Assembly: GCA_022579005.1 (NCBI GenBank)
Contig: MU401526.1
Location: 1-64,000 of the forward strand
Length of the DNA stretch: 64,000 bases
Source: Poronia punctata
Taxonomy: Eukaryota; Ascomycota; Sordariomycetes; Xylariales; Xylariaceae
Direction: 5' to 3'
This document shows, piece after piece, positions 14,470 to 26,342 of this stretch (its first letter is position 1; the number at the start of each line of letters is the position of its first letter). The notes beneath the pieces are model-generated. The model was given only the letters and a program-made list of their open reading frames with translations, had not been told where the DNA came from and made no database searches. The translations under genes and the position numbers were made by a program.

Positions 14470-14879
14470 TATTAAAATATTAATAACAACACTATAGCTA
14501 AAAACGTAGCTTAAGCTACTAAGGCTACAAAAGTTAAGCTAACCTAACTAAGTAAATAAAGTACATATTAGCTATATAGTAGCTAACTTATAGCTTAAAT
14601 ACTAGCAGAGTTTTTTTAGCCTTTTTAATTTTAATTAAATTAGTTAGCTTTATATAAAGACAATATAAAAAAGAATTATGCTTTAGCTGCAATTTTTAAC
14701 TTAAAACTTAAACAATAATATAAAACTAATTTAAAAAATAAAATTTATTATTATTTATTTTATATATTGTTTATTGCTTTATTTTTTTATTTTATAAAAA
14801 AATAAAGTTTTTAGCTACGTATATTTATTATACGTATAAAAAACAGAGTACTCCCTATTTTTTAGTAAAGAAACCGACA
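14470..14879 (+). repeat. 3' LTR of the second element
   Basis: This is a 410-bp direct repeat of 7264-7673, starting TATTAAAATATT and ending CCGACA. Its last 40 bases keep more C and G than the rest of the element. GTATA follows it. Confidence 0.88.
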
Positions 14880-17800
14880 GTATATATATATATAAGTAAT
14901 AATAAAAAGCATATATATATATATAAATAAAGTAAGTAAGTAAGTAAATAAAGTTACTTATTTTATAGTATATTAATTTTTTTTTTTTAAATTATATTTT
15001 TTACTTATTTACTTACTTTTGCTATATTTATTTTATTTTTAACTTTATTATATTTTAACTTTTTTTACTATTTTTATACTTTTTAATACTTTTAAGCAGC
15101 TTTAATAGCTATAGCTATATTAGTAGCTAGCTATAAAACGTAAGCAAAGTTATTGCTAAAGTAGCTAGCTTAAAAACTTTTTAGTTTTTTTTAACTAAAG
15201 CTACTAAAGCTATTAAAACTGCTAATTTTTGCTTAAATAATATAGCTAGCATAGTATTAAAGTTAATTAAATTAATAAATAAATAAAACTAAAAAAAATA
15301 TTATTATTATTATAGCAAACTATTTATTAAAAGCTTAAAAGTAAACTAAAAAAAGTATTATTACTATTATAATAAACTATTTTTTAAAAGTTTAAAAGTA
15401 TAAAAAACTTTTTAAACTTTTAAAATAGTTTGCTATAATAGTAATAATACTTTTTTTAGTTTGTTTTTAAGCTTTTAATAAATAGTTTGCTATAATAATA
15501 ATAATACTTTTTTTAATTTTATTTATTTATTAATTTTATTAGTTTTAACTTAGCTAAGTTTATTATTTAAGTAAATTATTAAAATAGTAAAGCTAACTTT
15601 AGTATTATAATTAGCTAGTTAGTTAAAAAGTTTTATTGCTTTGTTAATAGCTATTATATTAGCAAAAGTTAAATAAATAAATAAACTTTATAATAATTAT
15701 AATATAGTAATACTTTTTAATAAAAACAAAGTAAATTTATTTATATTATAATATTAAGCTTTAAAATTAGTAGTTATGCTTTTAATATTTTTATAGCAAT
15801 AAAAATAATATTATAAACAATATATATAAGCTAACTAAAATTAACTTAATAAAGTATATTTAAACTAAAAACTGCTAGATTTAGCTTTTAAGCTTATAAG
15901 TTATTAAAAAAAAAATACTAAATAAATAATAAAAATAAAAATAATAATAAAAGCTAAAAAAAAGCTAAGCTATAGCTTTAAAGCTAGTAAATAAGCAATA
16001 AAGGCGCTATAAAGTATATTAACGTATAATATTATAAAAATTAGTTTATAAGCTTTAAAGTTAGCTAATTTATTTAAAAGCATAATAAAAAATTAGTTAG
16101 CAAGGCTTAAATATAATTAAAAAAGTAAAAAAAAGTAAGTAACCTTTTTTTTTTAAAAAAAAAAAAGATTTACGTTAGCTATAGCTATATAGCTTATATA
16201 TAAATTAGCAAATTAGCCTTATAATATATTTTTTTTTATAATATAAATAACTTATTTTTTATATAGTTTATATAGCAGATTTGCTATTTATACTATAAAT
16301 AATAATATATATAGTTTTTTTTATATATTAATACGCTAAATATACTAGTATAAAAAATTAAATTTTTATAATTACTTTATTATTAACTTTACTTATTTTA
16401 TTTTTTAATACTGCTTATTAACCTTTATACTAAGTATTTTTTAAATCTTTTATTAACTAGCGTTTATTATTAATATAGCAAACTTTAAATATAGCAATGC
16501 TAAAATCTTATCCCTTTTATTTTTATAATATAAAACGTTTTTTAGTTACTTTATAGCTATTTAAGCTTATAATATTATTTATAGCTATAATGTAATTTTT
16601 ATACTTTTATATTAAAATAAAAATAAAGTAGTAATAAAATATAAAGTTTTATATAATAAAGCTAAAGCGTTTAAGTTTAAAGCTTTTTTATATATAAAAA
16701 ATTTTTTTTTAAAAAAAACTAACTATAAATTTAAAAGCACTGCTAAATTTAATAATAGCTACTAATATTTTAAAGTTATTAAATTTTATTATAACTATTT
16801 TTTATTAAGTAACCTAAAAGATTACTATACTTATTAAGCTTTTATAACTACTTAATAAAAAGTAATAAAATATAGCGTTGCTATTTATAAGTTATATACT
16901 AAAATTTATACTAACTTACTTACTACTAACCTTAACTATATAGCTACTATAAAAAACGTTAATAATTACGTTTTTACTTATTAAAAAAAGCAAAAAAAAG
17001 TTTTTAATAATGCTTTTAAAATCTTAATATTGCTATAAGCAAAAAATAATATATTTAGTATACCTTTAATTAAAAATAAGTACTTAGTTAGTTTATTTTA
17101 GTTTTTTTATTAGTTTTAAAAAATATATAAACGCTATAATAAGCTTATTATAATAAATTTTACTTATTATATTTATAAATATAATATACTATTATTTTAA
17201 CTTAATAATATTATATTAGTTAGTACTTATTTTAATATTAGTTATACTTTAATTTTTAATAAGCAAACTACTATAATATAATAAGCTTTAAAGTATATTA
17301 ATATGCTATAAAAATAGCTAAATATAGCTTATTTACTTTATATTATAATAACTAATTATTTTTTTGCTAAAAAAAACACTATTTAAATAGTATAAAGTAA
17401 TTATATATAATAATAACTATATTTATAGCATATTATAAAAAACGTTTATACTAGTATTAATATAAAATAAAAATAAAAAGCTGCTAAAATTTAAGCTAAT
17501 ATAAATTATTTTCTTTTTATTAAGCAATAAAATAGTTTTTTATATAAAATATATAGCTAAAAAAATAGCTATTGCTTTAAATTTAATATTTTATAAGTTT
17601 TTAGCCCTTTATAAATATATTTATAGTGCTAATAAGGTTTACTATATAAAAGGACGTTTTTATAATAGCAAGCTTGCTATTAATTACTTTATTAATAACA
17701 TTTTAACGCTTTAAAAGTATATAGTATATATAAAGTTGCTAACAATAGTAATAAAGTATTAAAATAACTTTTAAAGTAAATTTGCAAACTAAAAATTAAT

Positions 17801-19300
17801 TATTAACTATTTTAATAATATTTATATAAGCTATAAAAAAAAGTAATATATTATATTTATATAAAGCTACTATAATTTTAAAGTAATAAGTTTATTAAAA
17901 TTAAAATTAGCTTATTATAAAGTTTAAACTTAACTTTAAAACGCTTTTATTAATATTATTACGCTTATAAAAGTTATTTATAACTTTAGTAAGCAAAAGT
18001 AGCGTAAATATAAAAAAAAAGTTAAATTATAATAATAATATATAAAAACTACTTACTTTTTTATTAAAATGTTTATAAATAAAAAGTTATTTTTTATAAT
18101 AAGCTAGCTAGCACTTAAAAAAGCTTATAAATAATATAACTATGCTATTAAAATATATTATAAAAAAAATATTAATATTTTAAAGTATATAAGTAAGCTT
18201 TTAAAGTTTGCTAAAAAAAATAGTAGCTAATTATAATATAAAAAATTATTTTAAGCAAATAAGCATTTTATACTAGTATATATTATATAAGCAATTTAAG
18301 CTTAAAGTTTATAGTAAAAAGCAAGTTTAATATATTTTTATATATAAAAGCAAAAAATTAAAAAAAAGCAATTTTAACTTTTACTAATAGTTATAAGTTA
18401 GCATATAAACTAAAAATATTAACTTTTTTATACTTATATAAAATTTAATTTTATAGCTTTAATATTATTAAGCTAAAAACGCTACTAACTTTATTAAAGT
18501 ATATATTAATAATAATATAGTTTAATAGTACTTATAATAAATATAAACTAATAGCTACTAAATACTTTGCTATAAAAAAATTAAACTTTATAAAAGCGCT
18601 ACTATACGCTAATAAATAATTATAATAAAAATATATTAAATAATATAAAAAAAAAAAAATATAGCTAGTATAACTATACTAAAAAATAAAAAAGTTTAGT
18701 TTATTAAAATATAAGTTTATAACCTAGTTAAATTATAAATATTAGCAATAATACTAATAATATAAAATTAAGTTATTTTTATAATACTAGTAGCACTATA
18801 TTAAAAAATAAAAGTAAAAATAGCTTTAATATATAAAATATTGCTAATATTATAATATTAGTAAATAAAAATAGCTTTACTTATATTAGTAATAATAAAA
18901 ATGCTTTTATTAGCATACTAAGTATAAACTAAAAAACTAGTGCTTTTTAAGTAGCTTAGTAAGCTAGCGCTACTATAATAGCAAGTAAACTATTATAAAA
19001 TATAATAATAAAGCTTTAATAGTAAGCATTATAAGCTTTATTAAGTAAAGTACTTTATTTATAATAATATATTATATATTTATTATAAAATTTTTATAAA
19101 AACTTAATTATATGCTTTTTTTTTTAATAACAAAATTACTAATATTTACTATATAAATATATTATTATAAAAAATTATAAATATACTAAAATTTTTAACT
19201 TTATAGTTTTTTTACCTAAGTATATAAAAGTTTATTATAATAAATATATTTTAAATTACTTATTTTTCTAAGTACTAGTATATAGCTACCCCTATTTAAA
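14880..19300. other. Unclassified hypermutated repeat block
   Basis: About 4.4 kb of the same extreme A+T composition follows the second retrotransposon. A GTAA-rich run lies near 14931-14955 and a long palindrome at 15269-15537. From about 16,600 to 18,900, long stretches are free of stops if TAA and TAG are read as mutated sense codons, which suggests a former coding region. I could not match the remnants to integrase, reverse transcriptase, helicase or a transposase family, and I found no matching ends. It is probably a third, older transposable element or several fragments. Composition changes to that of ordinary DNA at about 19,270-19,400. Confidence 0.6.
15269..15537. repeat. Long imperfect palindrome
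   Basis: The left arm (about 15269-15399) and right arm (about 15406-15537) are inverted copies of about 130 bp separated by a loop of only a few bases. Landmarks are AGCAAACTATTTATTAAAAG on the left and its reverse complement on the right. The arms differ at only a few positions. Near-perfect pairing in a block this decayed points to gene conversion between the arms, recent origin, or a fold-back element. Confidence 0.8.
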
Positions 19301-22095
19301 TCTGCATACAAAATAGGTAGCGTAATAAACTATTGCAGCCTAAGTAAAAAACTCCTTAAATATAGGAATTTTTTAAAGTAAACGTAGGTAAGCTAAGAAC
19401 TTTAAGTGTGACACAGCAGCCGACTGTGCCACACAATTCTGCCAAGCTTTAACTAAGGCTAGGCTAGAGTAATTTGACACATTTTTGCACGACAGTATCG
19501 AGTTATACCTTATACTCCAGCCACGTAATTGATCAGTGCATCTGCTACGTTGAACCACTACTACCTACCAACAACTTGACCCTGTTTTCCCCGTCCTAAC
19601 CTTAGGTCATTCCGAAATCCCCCGGCTATCAATCTCTGAATGACTACTCGTCTGCGACAGCTAGGTATATCACATTGAGCTGATGTCCATCTACCATTAT
19701 ATTGCTATATTTCTTACCATTAAGAAACGCGGCCGTTTTTCAGCATGGCAATGTCCTACGTCATTGGGGGGAGATGATGCTTGTAGGATTATGACGTAGG
19801 GGTATGTGACGCATCTCAGCGGCGCATAATAGGTGCTTGTGCCGCTCTAGCCGTATTTAACATATGTCTATCCCTCCCAATCAATCATTTGCTATTATCA
19901 AGGCAAAAGTGTGGCGGTAAAATATCCTTTATTTTACTTCGGCCTGACCTCTTTGAATATGATAATTTCTATGGGATATAGGCTCGAAAGCGGTAGGCAA
20001 TGTACATGTCAACTAAAATCCGGACCTGGTTCAACAGCATCGGCATGAGCCCCATACTCGTAGGCGCATACTATCGGCTACCCGAGCCTACGGCATAACG
20101 CGTCACGAGTATCTCCATGTACGAGTAACGAGATCGAAAAAAGGCGCCGAAAAAGGACACGACCCGCCTTATGTGGAAAACCATTGGGACGTTGATCTAC
20201 CTACCACTAACAACGGCTGTACGGTATGCAAACCGATGTGTAAACCCATTATCCCTGGACGAGGGCTACATTAGCCTAGATACGCGACAGATCTCTGTTT
20301 CCAAATATGGCACATGCTATCAGCCTATCACCGTACCATGTACTTATCTACGTGGAACAATAGGGCTTTCAAGTCGAGCTTGTTTAACGGTTAGCTCTCG
20401 CCACGACCACTTACAAGCTACCTCTGGGACTAGCGGGGGGAGAGACTTGGAAAGTTGAGACGAATTCCCACCACTTTACCAAGGTCCAGTTCACGTCGGG
20501 CACAATTTCCCTGCTCAAGTTGATGTATAGCAATGCTATTATCAAGACCACTTTTCGTTCGAATTGCCCAAACTGAAGATAAGACGACTTGTTATTGCTC
20601 AACAGCTTGGAGTAGGTACCTAAATAGCCACTGCTGAATTCCTCTTATTATCCTTGGATTCGTGCAAGCTCGACGGTCAAGTAAAACAGGCTATAACTTA
20701 ACGAAGATCACTCGTACGACGTACATCTTTGGACCGTCATACCAAGATCTTACATCTAGACACTTGGTTAGGGACCTCCTTGCTAGGGCAGCCTCAGTTG
20801 CTCTCGTTGATATGTTGAACTATCAATCGCGCGGATATCACTCGTTTCCTGGAGTATCGATCAAAAACCTACCACGAGCATTACCTAACACTCCATTATC
20901 ACCTAACGACTTAGCTCTTATTCATGGCCTCGAGTCTAGGTACCTGCTCCGTGACACTCTCGCCGAGAGCCGCGCTAACGAGTCACAATGGCTATGTCGA
21001 CGTTATAGTCTCCGGTCTTTTCCCCCTCCATGGCCATTCGAACAAGTGAGCCGATTCTAGTAGTATACTGGCTTCTGTCAGTTAAACTGTGGACCATCAA
21101 CGCCAGTAAGAGAGGTTGCCGACCCACGACTCGTCTTGACAAGTTCGGACAAACTGCATCGACGGGACGGATACTAAGCAAAACAAACCAGACCCTCCAA
21201 ACCTTGTACGACAGCAAAATTGGGAATAAAAATCATCTTAGCCTACGACTCTCACGCGTCCTTAGTTTTCCGACCTCGTCTCTCTATGAGCCAGGAGAGT
21301 ACCCGCACGATCCCAGCACAGATAAGAGCTTTGTGAGCCTAGTCCGCCGGCAGATCTGGCAATTTCACTTCTATAAAGGTGGCCGACGTTGAGACAGATC
21401 GTACATCACATCGAACAAAGAACTCGATATCGTATTAACACTCCATACCCCATAGTTCGATACAAGGGTCAAGTTCGATACCACAGAAGTGTCATGGCTG
21501 CGCTAAAAGGCTTGAAGTTACGTAATCAGCATCACGCGGCATCTTGAAGCGTAACCCCCGAAGTGACGCGTTTTTCCAGAAGTTTGACTTGCCGACGAAT
21601 ATCTACGCGCCCTTAAAATGCGACTTTATTCATGCGCTTGAGAGATAATAGATCTGGATAGTCGGCAGGTTTCCCGTTCCAGTAAGTCCGATATCACCGT
21701 TTTGGTGCTACAGGGGACACGTTCGTGGCTACCGCCCGAGCACGCGGGACCCAAAATGCACGCTGCGCTAATGCGGTTAGACCCATGCTTAAGCGGGCAC
21801 GAAAATCCATCCCCCTCCCCCTGAATTAATTTAATGACCCCGCCATCAGAACCCCTCCTCCGTCCGTTTTGACTAGGTTTTGCACGTCCAAGGGTCTTTT
21901 TCAGATACTCGTACAACCTAAATCTGACTCCGCCCGACGGCTATCTGTCTACCCCCTGTTCAAGAGCTAGATCAGTTTCAGTTTTTACTTTTATCCCTTT
22001 CCCGAGCCAGCGACTTCGACTTTGATTTTATTTACTGGATTTTTTTTTCGTTTTTGAAAGATTAGCACAAAGACAAAGACAAACAACAAGTAAAA
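19301..22095. other. Gene-free transition zone
   Basis: Base composition returns to roughly balanced and dinucleotides look normal. The longest open frames are at most 132 codons, overlap each other on both strands and resemble nothing I know, so I call no gene. From about 21,940 to 22,095 the sequence is pyrimidine-rich, then A-rich, consistent with the promoter and 5' leader of the decarboxylase gene that follows. No TATA box or known sterol-response site stood out. Confidence 0.55.
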
Positions 22096-23241
22096 ATGGC
22101 TGAAATCTACCGTGCGAGCACGACTGCTCCGGTCAACATCGCCGTCGTAAAGTACTGGGGCAAACGAGATGCGAAGCTCAACCTACCCACCAACTCTTCT
22201 CTCTCCGTCACCCTCTCCCAGGATGACTTGAGGACGCTGACGACGGCGACCTGCTCGAGCTCGTATACCGGCGAAGATAGCCTGACCCTCAACGGCGCCC
22301 CGTCCGACATTTCGGGTGCCAGGACGCAAGCCTGCCTGCGCGAGCTCCGTGCTCTGCGCTCCGCCCTCGAGCAGAAGGATGCCTCGTTACCAAAACTGTC
22401 CGCCCTGCCTCTACGGATCGTATCCGAGAACAACTTCCCCACTGCAGCTGGTCTGGCCTCGTCCGCGGCCGGTTTCGCCGCCCTCGTCCGCGCCATCGCC
22501 GACCTCTACGAGCTCCCAAACACACCCACCGAACTTTCCCTAATCGCGCGCCAGGGCAGCGGTTCCGCTTGTCGGAGTCTGTTCGGCGGCTACGTGGCAT
22601 GGCAGATGGGCGAGCAGGCCGACGGTCTCGATTCCAAGGCCGTGCAAGTGGCCCCCGCTTCCCATTGGCCCGAGATGCGGGCCTTGGTCCTCGTCGCCTC
22701 GGCTGCTAAGAAGGGCGTCAGCTCGACGTCGGGCATGCAGCAGACGGTCGCGACATCCGACCTGTTCAAGGAGCGCATCACGAATGTCGTTCCTAAGCAC
22801 ATGAGCGAAATGGAAGCCGCTATCGCCTCTAGGGATTTCCCCAAGTTTGCCGATGTCACCATGAAAGATTCCAATTCTTTCCACTCCACTTGCTCCGACA
22901 CGTACCCTCCTATATATTACATGAACGACGTCTCACGAGCTGCCGTGCGCGCTGTCGAGGCTATCAACGCCGCTGCCGGTAAGACCATTGCCGCGTACAC
23001 ATTCGACGCTGGCCCGAACTGCGTTGTGTACTATCTTGAGAAGGATACGGCTGCCGTAGTTGGCACCTTTTACCCTCTGCTCACAAGCACAGAGGGATGG
23101 AAAGCGGAGGCAAAGTCTTATTCGTCTGGCGGCGTCCAGCTTGAGGAGGCCGTTTCATCTCTAATCAGCGGAGGCATAAGCCGCATTATACAGACTGGGG
23201 TTGGCGAGGGACCGGTTAAGACAACTCAGCATTTGGCCTAA
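22096..23241 (+). CDS. ERG19: Diphosphomevalonate decarboxylase
   Basis: Mevalonate diphosphate decarboxylase converts mevalonate-5-diphosphate to isopentenyl diphosphate, using ATP and releasing CO2. It is the last step of the mevalonate pathway feeding sterols and other isoprenoids, and it acts in the cytosol. The 381-residue frame has no intron and is close to the usual fungal length of about 390-400. The start shows the family opening APVNIAVVKYWGKR (residues 11-24). The GHMP-kinase-type nucleotide loop is FPTAAGLASSAAG (114-126), followed by GSGSACRSLFGGY (154-166). The expected catalytic aspartate is D304 in FDAGPNC. The ATG follows AACAAGTAAAA in an A-rich leader, a good fungal start context. 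The gene converges on the HET gene, with 285 bp between stop codons. Codon use is GC-rich, unlike the repeat block to its left. Confidence 0.96.
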   Translation: MAEIYRASTTAPVNIAVVKYWGKRDAKLNLPTNSSLSVTLSQDDLRTLTTATCSSSYTGEDSLTLNGAPSDISGARTQACLRELRALRSALEQKDASLPKLSALPLRIVSENNFPTAAGLASSAAGFAALVRAIADLYELPNTPTELSLIARQGSGSACRSLFGGYVAWQMGEQADGLDSKAVQVAPASHWPEMRALVLVASAAKKGVSSTSGMQQTVATSDLFKERITNVVPKHMSEMEAAIASRDFPKFADVTMKDSNSFHSTCSDTYPPIYYMNDVSRAAVRAVEAINAAAGKTIAAYTFDAGPNCVVYYLEKDTAAVVGTFYPLLTSTEGWKAEAKSYSSGGVQLEEAVSSLISGGISRIIQTGVGEGPVKTTQHLA

Positions 23242-23526
23242 GTGCCGAATCCAGGGTGAGGTTGAGGGTGGAGGACACAAATGATTTATGCAAGCGAATA
23301 TAGAAACTACCATCGAAAAGTTACACCGTACACACCAAACTTCCACACTACATACGACTTTTCCAATTTGACAACTGCCCAATAAAGGCAAAGATTGTGG
23401 CTAGATGCTCATCCAAAGAGTGTAGTTTGTTGTCCCACATGAGAATCTGTCAAAGACCCAACAAAAGCCATGCCAATAGCTCCTCGCTGCAACGATCCTG
23501 CCTGCCAAAGTAAGTATACCAAGGAC

Positions 23527-26342
23527 TTAAATCAAAGTAATCACTTCTGGTTCCAACCGCTCAAATGCGGGATCAAGCTCGGCATCACCATCGAAATCGT
23601 AAAGTGCCAAAGGTCCTTCAGATCTAACATCCACAGGCAGCGGCGCCGGTTTAGCCTGGTCCGTATCCAAGTGTTCCTCAGGTTCTCTCCAGTATGGCTC
23701 GACGCGTCGCCAAAGCCGTTCCCAAGCATCATCACTCTCCTCGTTCCGCCGCAGACGATACCGCATTTTCAGTGCACATCGACCGCGGAAAAGGATGTGG
23801 CCCACCCGTCGGTAACTACCGGGATCTTCCGCCGGTTCGAGCAGTAGACCTCTGAGCACGCGATCGTCGCGAGGACCTTCCTGGGTTACGGCCAAGAAAA
23901 GACAATAATATTCGACTGGCTCGAAACCATGGAACCAGTCCGGCATCTCACCGAATTGCTGGATGCCGTGTTTCCCGCAGCTAATGTCGTCGTCCATGCG
24001 CCCTTCTACGTAGAGGAGGTGATGTCGCTGCGAGGTATCTAGACGCATGAGGTCTTGGTATGCATTACCTACCGAGTCGGATTCGTTTACCATTAGTTTC
24101 ATGACCGTAGTAATACGGCGCACGAAGCCGTGCATGTGGAGATGTGCTCTGTCCATGGCGCCGTACTGGTTGTCGGTCTTATACTGGTAGTCGGCTAACA
24201 TGGAGACCAGATCGGCGACGTAAAATGAGTCCTCGACCATGGAAGGCTCCATGGGGCTGGTGGTCGACGTCCACGACCACGAGGGCGCGCCAGTGTCCGT
24301 TGGCGACGGTCGGCCCTCGGGTCGTTCGGGCCTCGGCACACTCCAGAGGAGAGCCCGTGGCAACTGCGAGATCCATATTCCAGCGATGTATACATCATCC
24401 GAACACCGAGACTCGAAGTGGCGAGCAATTCCCGAGAGTGCGGGGAGCTTATCTGACGGAAACGTAAGCTTGCGGCGAGAGTAGGCGCGGCATGCGGCGT
24501 CCCATTCCGTCATTAAGACAGGATTCTCGCAGATCGAACCGGTCGATACGTCTTGTAGTCGTAGCTTTGTCTGTCCCAAGAAGTCTCTCTTCAGTGGTGA
24601 GCCTCGCGGGTAAGTCTCGCTTCGGAATGAAGGCGCGGCCGCCCGGCATTCCCAGAACAGTTCTTGCTCGGTGAAATGCAATACGCGTCGTGCCCTAGTC
24701 GTCGCTTGTTAGTCCAATCGACAGGTAGGAAAGGCTATACGGAGTGGGCAATTGATCTTATAGGATCCCCTATTCCAGTACAGGCCACGATGGGGCTGTC
24801 TTGACTTTTGACATACAGATGTCTCTCCTGGTAAATCCAAGCCCTCTCGGAACTTGGCGCCTCCGCTACCCAATCGAACAGATTGCGCTCGTCAACCGAC
24901 ACCCACCAGCTGCTTTGCAGGGGGTTCAGCCGAAGCTTGAAAGTGCCGACAGCGCCAAAGTATCGATTGCGAAAACAACCACCGCGGGCGTCGACAGCGT
25001 GGTCGGCCGAGATGTTGAGGAGCGCATTTTGATATACTTCGCACATCATCGGGGCTTCACGTTCCCAGTCTTCTCGGCAGTCTTGAATGATACACAGAGA
25101 ATCGATCCAAAGCCACCTGACTGTGCTATAGTTTAATGTCAAGTGCAACACAGTTTCTAAGGGAATATATTCTCTCACCATTGAACCAGTCCGCCACTTC
25201 TATAGCATCTCTGAAAGTCGGTGGGAAAAGGTTAATATTCATGCCGTGGTGTACACGCTCGTCGATGTTCTTGGTTGTGAGGATGGGTAGTTCTTTCGCG
25301 CCCCATGTACCCCAGCAATGGCTCAGCGTAATGTACTCTCCCATATGAACTGAAGAACGATCGATGAGCTCAGTTACGCCTAGGAGGACCCTTCCAGTTT
25401 CTTTGAGGGTGGAGAGATCTAGCAGTCTTGTGGGATAACAGGCAGGGTTACTGGTCTGGCACGATGCGTGCTCGCCGTCCACGTTGGCCCTACATTCGGA
25501 CAGCCAACGTAATGCCAGTGGTCGGCTTGACTCACATATCTTAACATGGGCTTCTTCTGGATATTCTAATACGTCAAGAAGCAAGCGGGGACCACTCACC
25601 TCGAGCGAGTATTTGATCCTCCAATGGGACCCGGCCACATAGGATCTTCGGGCTCAAAGAACGGATCAAAAAGCGGACAGGGCCACAGTTGAAAACGGAA
25701 GAGGGTATCCCAGGTATGCTTCGTAAAGCTTTGAGGTGCGGTCGAAACCAGATTACAGAGAAGCCGAGCATCGCCCGGTCTTCCACCGCCCCAAGAGGCA
25801 GCATCCGTAGTATTCCAACAAAACTCGATTCGAAGGTTCTCGGCTGTAGCCAGGCCATTCTTCCCCTTACACCGCCGGGTCCAGATTGTCTTGCACAGCT
25901 GACAGCCACCGTTGGCGGCCGCGAAGAGCGCCATCATGTTCTGGTGTTGCACGACGGACCGTTTGGTCTGAAAGCTCCTGTCACCAGCGTGGTCGATGCA
26001 GTCTCGCAGGTTCTGCGCCAGGTACCCGAGGGCGCTGAGACATGCGTTGCAAAGATGCGACGGCCCGTCGTACTCGACGTGGCGCGCGTCTTGTGTGAGA
26101 GTCTGCGAAGCATGCTTCCATTCCACGTCGAGGATGCCTCCCCCCCTCACGTACTCGAACGCATCCTCGCCTGCTGGACGGGCATCGTGCGGCGGTACCG
26201 TGTAGAGGAGGCGGGCGTCATTTACTGATTGCGCGTCTTCATATGGCCATCGTTCGCTATCAGGGTTCAGCACGGCTCTGATAAGAGGTGCTGCGGTGTT
26301 GGAGAGATGCGATGCTTCGGAGGCATAGTGGATAGTGGCCAT
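23527..26342 (-). CDS. HET-domain protein (heterokaryon incompatibility type)
   Basis: Proteins with a HET domain act in non-self recognition and cell death between incompatible fungal strains; the partner here is unknown. I join four exons: 26342-25600, 25525-25179, 25120-24817 and 24694-23527. The introns are 74, 58 and 122 bp, all GT-AG, and the last has a CTAAC branch site. The joins are in phase and give 853 residues. The N-terminal region has two CxxC pairs (C98/C101 in LCNACL, C147/C150 in GCQLC), common before HET domains and possibly metal-binding. The HET domain runs about 311-475: YITLSHCWGTWG (312-323), PPTFRDAIE (349-357), RWLWIDSLCIIQD (365-377) and ERAWIYQERHL (455-465). The roughly 380-residue C-terminal part after VLHFTEQELFWECR has no further domain I recognise, in particular no NACHT, ankyrin or WD repeats. 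No stop or frameshift interrupts it. Confidence 0.9.

Larger units (their letters stand above)
7264..14879 (+). mobile_element. Second decayed Ty1-copia-like LTR retrotransposon
   Basis: Two 410-bp LTRs (7264-7673 and 14470-14879) bound a 7.6-kb element with a GTATA duplication at 7259-7263 and 14880-14884. The 5' LTR begins TGTTAG and the 3' LTR ends CCGACA. The interior is more AT-rich than the first element and no open frame survives. Forward translation near 10580-10940 parallels the integrase stretch of the first element, and 12890-13030 parallels its RNase H tail. It is therefore copia-like but a different family, with LTRs unrelated except for the terminal bases. It contains microsatellites near 8468-8529 and 13304-13338. 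Confidence 0.85.

Noticed and set aside
20171..21392. Several plus-strand frames of 95-132 codons before the decarboxylase gene
   Set aside because: They overlap one another and minus-strand frames, show no domain and join by no convincing introns.
22107..22884. Long minus-strand frames opposite the decarboxylase
   Set aside because: They are by-products of the GC-rich codons of the real gene on the plus strand.
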